NCBI GenBank assembly: GCA_031266315.1 | Contig: JAISBG010000878.1 | Span: 1-7,044, forward strand | Length of the DNA: 7,044 nt | Source of the DNA: Planctomycetaceae bacterium | Lineage (GTDB): Bacteria; Planctomycetota; Planctomycetia; Pirellulales; Thermoguttaceae | Reading direction: 5' to 3' | Shown here: positions 1 to 7,044 of the stretch, in pieces | Layout of the letters: each line of letters opens with the position of its first letter | Position numbering within the stretch: the stretch's first letter is position 1 | Translations under genes and position numbers: made by a program | The notes under the pieces: generated by a model | Told to the model about the DNA's origin: nothing | Databases searched by the model: none | What the model saw: only the letters and a program-made list of their open reading frames with translations

Positions 1-1064
1 TACTCCCTGCTGTGCAAGCCGCACGAGAGGCGGCAAGACGTTCGATGTGTACCAACCATCTCAAACAACTCGGAATGGGAATCCACAATTTCCATGACAA
101 ATTTAACTCAATCCCACCGCTCCGAGGCGGACGGTATGGCGGGGGGAGCGGACCTTGGGGTTGTAATAGTTTTCTATTACCGCTTTGCCCCTACATTGAA
201 CAAGAAGCACGATACAACGAGTACTGCAGTGCCGATTTTCCCGATGCATGGGATGCTAATTACGATTGGTTGAAAGGCAGTATTCCGGTTTTCTGGTGTC
301 CGTCTGATGCTAATTCTTCACAACCGGCACCAACGACCTTTGGTTTGACACGAAACAGTTATCTAGCGTCACTGGGAGATAACATTGCCGCATTGTCAGA
401 GGGAAGCCATTCAACTCGTGGTTTCTTTTCCGGACGTATGCGCCTTGTGGGTTCCGGTACGACAGCAGATCCTTATCGTATCGATTTAACTACCCAGTCT
501 TTTGCTTCAATCACTGATGGACTATCCAATACCACCGCTTTTTCAGAAGCAGTTACAGCCCATATCCAAAGTTCTACAATGGTCAAGGGCGGTTTTGCCG
601 ACGATACTTCAGCGACAACTCCCAATGCCTGTCGCGCACTTTCAACAAATCGTATTTCGTTTGTCAGCGGAACCTCTGTTATGACTTATGGACGCGGAAC
701 GAATGGATTTGGTGACGGGCGTAATCCTCAGTCGGCATTTACCACTGTTTTACCGCCAAACAATGTTTCTTGCATTTATGATAATTGGGGTTCTACAACT
801 AATCCGGGTTGGGCGGCTGGAGCATTCTTGACGGTAACAAGTTATCATTCCGGCGGTGTGAATGTTTGTATGGGAGACGGAACGGTTCATTTCGTCAGCG
901 ATACAATCGACTGTGGAAATCAAGGATTCGACCTTTCCACGACAACAACCGATTTTGCTCTTTCGCCCAGTGGTGAACGTGAACTTTCGGGTGAAAGTCA
1001 GTTCGGTGTTTGGGGCGCAATCGGCACCATCAACGGCAGTGAAAGCAAGTCAATCGGTCATTAA
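1..1064 (+). CDS. DUF1559 pseudopilin-like protein, 5' partial
   Basis: This is a planctomycete-type DUF1559 protein; the family usually has an N-terminal type IV pilin-like methylation signal and one membrane helix, and its exact role is unknown. The reading frame is already open at the window edge: the first full codons (from base 3) give [20 protein letters not shown], the conserved block just after the pilin helix. The GTG at 12 is therefore the Val of this block, not a start, and the true N-terminus lies upstream. About 353 residues are visible. Landmarks are [12 protein letters not shown] near the start, [11 protein letters not shown] (516-548, the family's DG-S-N-T...E block), and the H-X9-DG motif with His at 846-848 and Asp-Gly at 876-881. 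A C-terminal [15 protein letters not shown] tail is also typical of the family. The gene ends in TAA inside a (TTAA)6 tract and is followed 91 bp later by a lipoprotein gene. Family assignment is secure; function is not. Confidence 0.93.
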   Translation, partial: LPAVQAAREAARRSMCTNHLKQLGMGIHNFHDKFNSIPPLRGGRYGGGSGPWGCNSFLLPLCPYIEQEARYNEYCSADFPDAWDANYDWLKGSIPVFWCPSDANSSQPAPTTFGLTRNSYLASLGDNIAALSEGSHSTRGFFSGRMRLVGSGTTADPYRIDLTTQSFASITDGLSNTTAFSEAVTAHIQSSTMVKGGFADDTSATTPNACRALSTNRISFVSGTSVMTYGRGTNGFGDGRNPQSAFTTVLPPNNVSCIYDNWGSTTNPGWAAGAFLTVTSYHSGGVNVCMGDGTVHFVSDTIDCGNQGFDLSTTTTDFALSPSGERELSGESQFGVWGAIGTINGSESKSIGH

Positions 1065-1084
1065 TTAATTAATTAATTAATTAA
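1061..1084. repeat. (TTAA)6 tetranucleotide tract overlapping the stop codon
   Basis: Six perfect copies of TTAA start on the last base of the final His codon and supply the TAA stop of the DUF1559 gene. Because the period is four, TAA falls in all three forward frames, and because TTAA is its own reverse complement the same holds on the other strand. It acts as an all-frame stop block; whether that is selected or is slippage is unknown. Confidence 0.9.
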
Positions 1085-1096
1085 ACTATTAACCAA

Positions 1097-1129
1097 ACAA
1101 AATCCGCTGTTCAACATGGCGGATTTTGT
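1097..1129 (+). terminator. Hairpin terminator-like element after the DUF1559 gene
   Basis: ACAAAATCCGC (1097-1107) pairs perfectly with GCGGATTTTGT (1119-1129), an 11-bp stem whose outer part is A-rich on the left and T-rich on the right. The loop can add TGTT/AACA pairs (1108-1111 with 1113-1116). The stem with its own A/T flank suits a bidirectional intrinsic terminator, although no long T-run follows. It lies 27 bp upstream of the lipoprotein start, so it could instead attenuate read-through into that gene. Confidence 0.6.
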
Positions 1130-1155
1130 CTTACAAAAACAGAAACAAATTAAAT

Positions 1156-1689
1156 ATGAACAAATTCATTTCAAATAAACAAGTTACGATTCTGCTTTGT
1201 GTTGCAGGAATTTTGTGTTCCGGTTTGATTACCGGATGTTCGGATACACCGGACGGTTTTCCCGATGTTGTTCCATGTGTTGTTACGATAACAGATAACG
1301 GCACACCGGTTGAAGGTGTTTTTGTACAAATTGAAACGGTTCCCCGAACCAACAATTTGTCGGTGATTGCCAAAACCGACAAACAAGGAAACGCTACCGT
1401 ACAAACTCAATTGGGAACCTTTGACAAACTGGGTGTTCCTGTCGGAAAACTGGTAATGGTTTTAAAGAAAGTTCCTGAAGTCCCCGATTTCAAAAGTGCG
1501 GAGGAACGGGAAAAAATGACTCGTGATCAAGCAAAGGCTTATAGTGCCGAAATAAAAGCCCGCCGAGCCAAATTGCCGCCGATTATTCCGCCAGCATTGA
1601 CCAATTCTCAAACGTCTCCACTTACAATAGATTCCGTTTCAGGAAATTCTATCCGGTGGAATGTCGCTCTGGAAGAATACCGGAAATAA
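1156..1689 (+). CDS. Small lipoprotein with carboxypeptidase-regulatory-like (transthyretin-like) fold
   Basis: This 177-aa predicted lipoprotein has no known enzymatic role. The start was set at ATG 1156, not the TTG at 1126, because from there the N-terminus is a normal signal: NKFISNK, a hydrophobic stretch, and a lipobox LITGC with the lipidated Cys at residue 28. The TTG start would also lie inside the hairpin stem. No clear Shine-Dalgarno is visible. After the Cys comes a beta-sandwich-like region with V-x-I-x-DNGTPVEGV and KTDKQGNATVQTQ, matching the 'G-x-P-V-x-G-V ... TD-x-x-G' pattern of carboxypeptidase-regulatory-like domains. It is followed by PVGKLVMVLKKVP, a charged Lys/Arg/Glu helix (about 115-137), and a PPIIPPALTNSQTSPLTID segment. 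The last block resembles the 'P-x-x-T-N-x-x-T-S-x-L-T' ending of planctomycete lipoproteins encoded next to DUF1559 genes. That pairing suggests a shared envelope function, which is inference. Confidence 0.85.
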   Translation: MNKFISNKQVTILLCVAGILCSGLITGCSDTPDGFPDVVPCVVTITDNGTPVEGVFVQIETVPRTNNLSVIAKTDKQGNATVQTQLGTFDKLGVPVGKLVMVLKKVPEVPDFKSAEEREKMTRDQAKAYSAEIKARRAKLPPIIPPALTNSQTSPLTIDSVSGNSIRWNVALEEYRK

Positions 1690-1699
1690 TCATAAATCA

Positions 1700-1983
1700 C
1701 AATACAGTATTTAAGTAACTCATGTTACGCAAGGGACAATAGGATTGCAATTTTTTCCTCCGCCCCTTTAGGGGCATTGCATAACAACCCACCGCAACGC
1801 GGTGGGTTAAAGCACACTCTAAATTTCGCCCTGAAAGGGCAGTGCCGATCCGCTTTTGCATTGCCCTTGTAGGGCGACTGTGGGAATGGACTGTTACCCA
1901 CCGCGTTGCGGTGGGTTGTTACGCATTGCCCTTGCAGGGCGGAGGAAAACTTGCAATCCTACTGTATTGAGCAAGCACACTCT
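1700..1983. repeat. Composite nested-palindrome element (two inverted ~68-bp units)
   Basis: This non-coding stretch holds two inverted copies of one unit: 1741-1808 and 1894-1960 are near-perfect reverse complements, differing by small indels and a few substitutions. Each unit carries a 19-nt palindrome, CCCACCGCAACGCGGTGGG at 1788-1806 and its reverse complement at 1897-1915. Each also carries a GCCC...GGGC hairpin (1762-1775 and 1928-1940). Two further GCCC...GGGC hairpins sit between the units (1828-1840, 1863-1875). CAATACAGTA (1700-1709) is the reverse complement of 1960-1969, extending the outer inverted repeat with about 31 bp interposed on the left. AAGCACACTCT occurs twice in direct orientation (1810-1820, 1973-1983). 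No transposase lies inside. It looks like a REP/MITE-type non-autonomous repeat or a structured RNA; which is unknown. Confidence 0.85.
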
Positions 1984-2116
1984 TTCATAATGAGTAAACA
2001 AATAGTATAATTCCAAAATAAATTTCCTGCGCGGCAGGATTGCCAATTCTCATTTTTCATTTTTTTATCTATCGTCCCGATTATTTTTGTAGAACATAAA
2101 ATAGAAGGAGAAAATT
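1961..2116 (+). promoter_or_regulatory. Upstream region of the Rpn-type gene: possible -10 box and ribosome binding site
   Basis: This AT-rich stretch contains a perfect TATAAT at 2006-2011, with only a poor -35 match (TTTCAT, 1983-1988, 17-bp spacer), so the promoter call is weak. A small hairpin CCTGC-GCG-GCAGG (2026-2038) is followed by a T-rich run. The ribosome binding site is clear: AAGGAG at 2105-2110, six bases before the ATG at 2117. The lipoprotein and glycosidase genes in this window have no such site. Confidence 0.45.
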
Positions 2117-2842
2117 ATGAAACGACGTAAAACAAGTGAACGGCAGTTGATCTCATTGGAGTATGCGCTCAAGCGGTTGTTGCGTAACAAAGCCAACTAT
2201 GAAGTGTTGGAAGGATTTTTGAGCGAATTGCTTAGGAATAACGTTTCGGTAAAGAAGATCGGCAAAAGCGAGAGCAGCAAGGAACATGCGGCGGATATGT
2301 ACGATAAAGTGGATATTCTGGTCAAAGACGAATCAAATGAGGTTATGTTAATAGAGTTGCTGTTTACGCAACGGATTGACTATTTGCTTCGCATGACGTG
2401 TGGAACCGGCGAAACAATAACGAAACGTATGCTTCAAGGTAAGGAACACATGAATGTGCAAAAAATCTATCTTATTAATATTGTCTATTCCGATTTGGAG
2501 CAAGGCAATGATTATGTCTATCACGGTAAAACCCTTTTTACGGGTTTGCACGACAATGATGAACTTAGTCTTTCAAGGTCTCAATGTGAAATATTCGGCA
2601 AAAGAGCGGCTGATATTTGTCTCGAATATTACCTTTTGAAGGTCAATAATTTTAACGATAAGACAAAAGACCGGCTTGACGAATGGATTTATTATTTGAA
2701 ACACAATACTATTAAAGAGAAATTTAAAGCGAAAGGTCTTGACAAGGCACGCGAGGTACTTGATATAAACAATCTCACGCCGAAGGAACAGAAAGCCTTC
2801 GACGAGATGTTACGTTTGCGCAGCGAAAAATTAAGCAGATAA
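2117..2842 (+). CDS. Rpn family recombination-promoting nuclease / PD-(D/E)XK nuclease family transposase
   Basis: This 241-aa protein is recognised as an Rpn-type PD-(D/E)XK protein. Members of the family are DNA endonucleases that promote RecA-independent recombination, and some are reported as phage-defence toxins. The start follows a strong AAGGAG site. The nuclease core is at about 58-85: KVDILVKD with Asp66, then LIELL with Glu80. Family members usually have Glu-x-Gln at the last motif; here it is Glu80-Leu-Leu, with a Gln only at 85, so activity is uncertain. Next come RIDYLLRM, GETITKRMLQGKE and KIYLINIVYSDLEQGNDYVY, the usual central strand-helix region. The LDEWIYYLK and KEKFKAKGLDKAREVLDINN segments (about 187-219) match gut-bacterial homologues known to me. 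Those homologues typically continue into a charged Gly/Glu-rich helical tail, absent here. An in-frame Met112 preceded by AAGGA could give a shorter C-terminal product. The gene is alone between two palindromic repeats. Confidence 0.85.
   Translation: MKRRKTSERQLISLEYALKRLLRNKANYEVLEGFLSELLRNNVSVKKIGKSESSKEHAADMYDKVDILVKDESNEVMLIELLFTQRIDYLLRMTCGTGETITKRMLQGKEHMNVQKIYLINIVYSDLEQGNDYVYHGKTLFTGLHDNDELSLSRSQCEIFGKRAADICLEYYLLKVNNFNDKTKDRLDEWIYYLKHNTIKEKFKAKGLDKAREVLDINNLTPKEQKAFDEMLRLRSEKLSR
2441..2452 (+). promoter_or_regulatory. Candidate internal ribosome binding site and start (Met112) in the Rpn-type gene
   Basis: AAGGA (2441-2445) lies four bases before an in-frame ATG (2450-2452). Initiation here would give a 130-residue C-terminal protein lacking the Asp66/Glu80 nuclease motif. 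Other Rpn genes are reported to encode such an internal small form that blocks the full-length toxin. The spacing is slightly short and the site could be chance, because Lys-Glu codons tend to create such sequences. Confidence 0.35.
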
Positions 2843-2892
2843 AAAATTTTTTAATATTTCAGCAAAATTTTCGTTAAAGATAGGCAATCATA

Positions 2893-3010
2893 AGGTGGGC
2901 GACCTTTCGCTGAAAGGTCGCGTCGGCGTTTAGCCGACAGTGAATCAGATTAACGACGGCAAAATTATGACTCAATCGGCGCGACCCTTCAGCGAAGGGA
3001 TCGCCCACCT
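2893..3010. repeat. Second nested-palindrome element, ~118 bp with ~30-bp inverted termini
   Basis: The left terminus (2893-2922, beginning AGGTGGGCGA) and right terminus (2980-3010, ending TCGCCCACCT) are reverse complements except for one indel and two substitutions. Each terminus contains its own hairpin: CGACCTTTC-GCT-GAAAGGTCG (2900-2920) and CCCTTC-AGC-GAAGGG (2985-2999). A third hairpin, GTCGGC-GTTTA-GCCGAC, is at 2922-2938. The two terminal differences form a T-A to C-G exchange within the inner hairpin, so pairing is kept. Its sequence is unrelated to the element upstream of the Rpn-type gene. No coding capacity is visible; it is probably a mobile palindromic repeat, and its position could also let it terminate Rpn transcription. 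Confidence 0.82.
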
Positions 3011-3012
3011 AT

Positions 3013-3038
3013 TTCCGTGAATTTTCGTGTGTTTCGTG
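3013..3038. repeat. TTCGTG triple short repeat
   Basis: TTCCGTG (3013-3019), TTCGTG (3024-3029) and TTCGTG (3033-3038) occur at 9-10-bp spacing, immediately after the palindromic element. On the opposite strand this reads as CACGAAA-type repeats. I recall similar phrases in intergenic regions of many bacteria, including planctomycetes, but cannot check this here. Confidence 0.5.
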
Positions 3039-6788
<3,750 letters not shown>

Positions 6789-7044
6789 AATAGTCCGCCG
6801 GTTATGCACCTCTCACCCCTGCGGGGGTATCGTCAAGAAGTTTGTTTTAACTAGTAGCATGAGAGGATGTTATCGTGTATTAACCTGTTTGTCACGTAGT
6901 TTTTCGACGCTTTTGAGGAGTAATTATTCGAATTAACAAAGATGTCAGCCGTAACCGTGATGGTGAATCCGTATTGGTCTCGTTAGGGGTTTTGATTGCG
7001 ACCAACCTTCCCCCGAAGGCGAAGTCTAGTATCGACGAAGAAGT
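6789..7044. other. Downstream flank without an assignable gene
   Basis: No gene can be supported here. Two unfinished open frames reach the window edge. One is on the - strand from 7044 to a stop at 6892-6894 (50 residues, including FGGRLVAIK and a basic C-terminus). The other is on the + strand, open from 6917 with no ATG. A GAGGAG motif (6915-6920) is not well placed for any ATG; the ATG at 6942 gives only 14 residues. If the - strand frame is real, it would be the 3' end of a gene converging on the glycosidase. Confidence 0.35.
6815..6828 (+). terminator. Weak terminator candidate after the glycosidase gene
   Basis: ACCCC-TGCG-GGGGT forms a short GC-rich 5-bp stem starting 27 bases after the stop codon. 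A T-rich stretch (GTTTGTTTT) follows only after about a dozen bases. The outer sequences CCTCTCA (6809-6815) and TGAGAGG (6860-6866) are also complementary. The stem is short and the T-run distant, so the call is tentative. Confidence 0.35.

Noticed and set aside
12..14. GTG as the start of the DUF1559 gene
   Set aside because: The frame is open further upstream and the preceding residues LPA belong to the conserved [13 protein letters not shown] block, so the gene is simply cut by the window edge.
1126..1155. TTG start adding ten residues to the lipoprotein
   Set aside because: It lies within the hairpin stem, is a rare start codon, and would place a polar charged extension before an otherwise normal lipoprotein signal peptide.
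1741..1960. CRISPR array
   Set aside because: The repeats are two inverted units with internal hairpins, not multiple direct repeats with regular unique spacers, and no cas genes are nearby.
2117..2842. Complete insertion sequence with the Rpn-type gene as its transposase
   Set aside because: The palindromic elements on the two sides are unrelated in sequence, so they are not matching terminal inverted repeats, and no target duplication flanks the whole segment.
2841..2852. AAAAAATTTTTT as the Rpn terminator
   Set aside because: It is self-complementary but has no loop or GC stem; an A/T-only palindrome of this kind is not a convincing intrinsic terminator.
6942..6986. ATG after AACAAAG, resembling the glycosidase start context
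   Set aside because: The frame closes after 14 codons, so it cannot be supported as a gene.

Overview
The window reads as part of a moderately low-GC genome (mid-forties percent or slightly below, judged by eye) and most likely comes from a planctomycete. The main reason is the first gene, a DUF1559 pseudopilin-like protein with the C-terminal H-X9-DG motif. It is followed by a small lipoprotein of the kind often paired with such proteins in Planctomycetota. The low GC, the secreted glycosidase and the Rpn-type gene resembling those of gut bacteria would fit a host-associated lineage, but that placement is inference.

Layout, all confident genes on the + strand. 1-1064: DUF1559 protein, its N-terminus cut off by the window edge. 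1061-1129: a (TTAA)6 tract and an 11-bp-stem hairpin. 1156-1689: 177-aa lipoprotein. 1690-2116: non-coding, dominated by a composite element made of two inverted copies of a ~68-bp unit, with six nested hairpins. 2117-2842: Rpn-family (PD-(D/E)XK nuclease family transposase) gene with a strong ribosome binding site. 2843-3155: non-coding, with a second, unrelated nested palindrome (2893-3010), a TTCGTG triple repeat and an AT-rich leader. 3156-6788: secreted 1210-aa LacZ-type family 2 glycoside hydrolase with a LamG/concanavalin-like domain inserted in the catalytic barrel. 6789-7044: no assignable gene.

The genes do not form one pathway. The first two are a typical planctomycete surface-protein/lipoprotein pair. 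The glycosidase is a stand-alone export and carbohydrate-degradation gene. Between them lies an accessory island: an Rpn gene bracketed by two structured palindromic repeats. In both repeats the two arms differ by changes that preserve base pairing in the inner hairpins.

The best candidates for something new are this island, a possible internal translation start in the Rpn gene (a gene-within-gene layout as reported for other Rpn proteins), and the remodelled glycosidase, which gained a LamG insert near the active site and lost about 60 residues from its C-terminal beta-sandwich region relative to E. coli LacZ.
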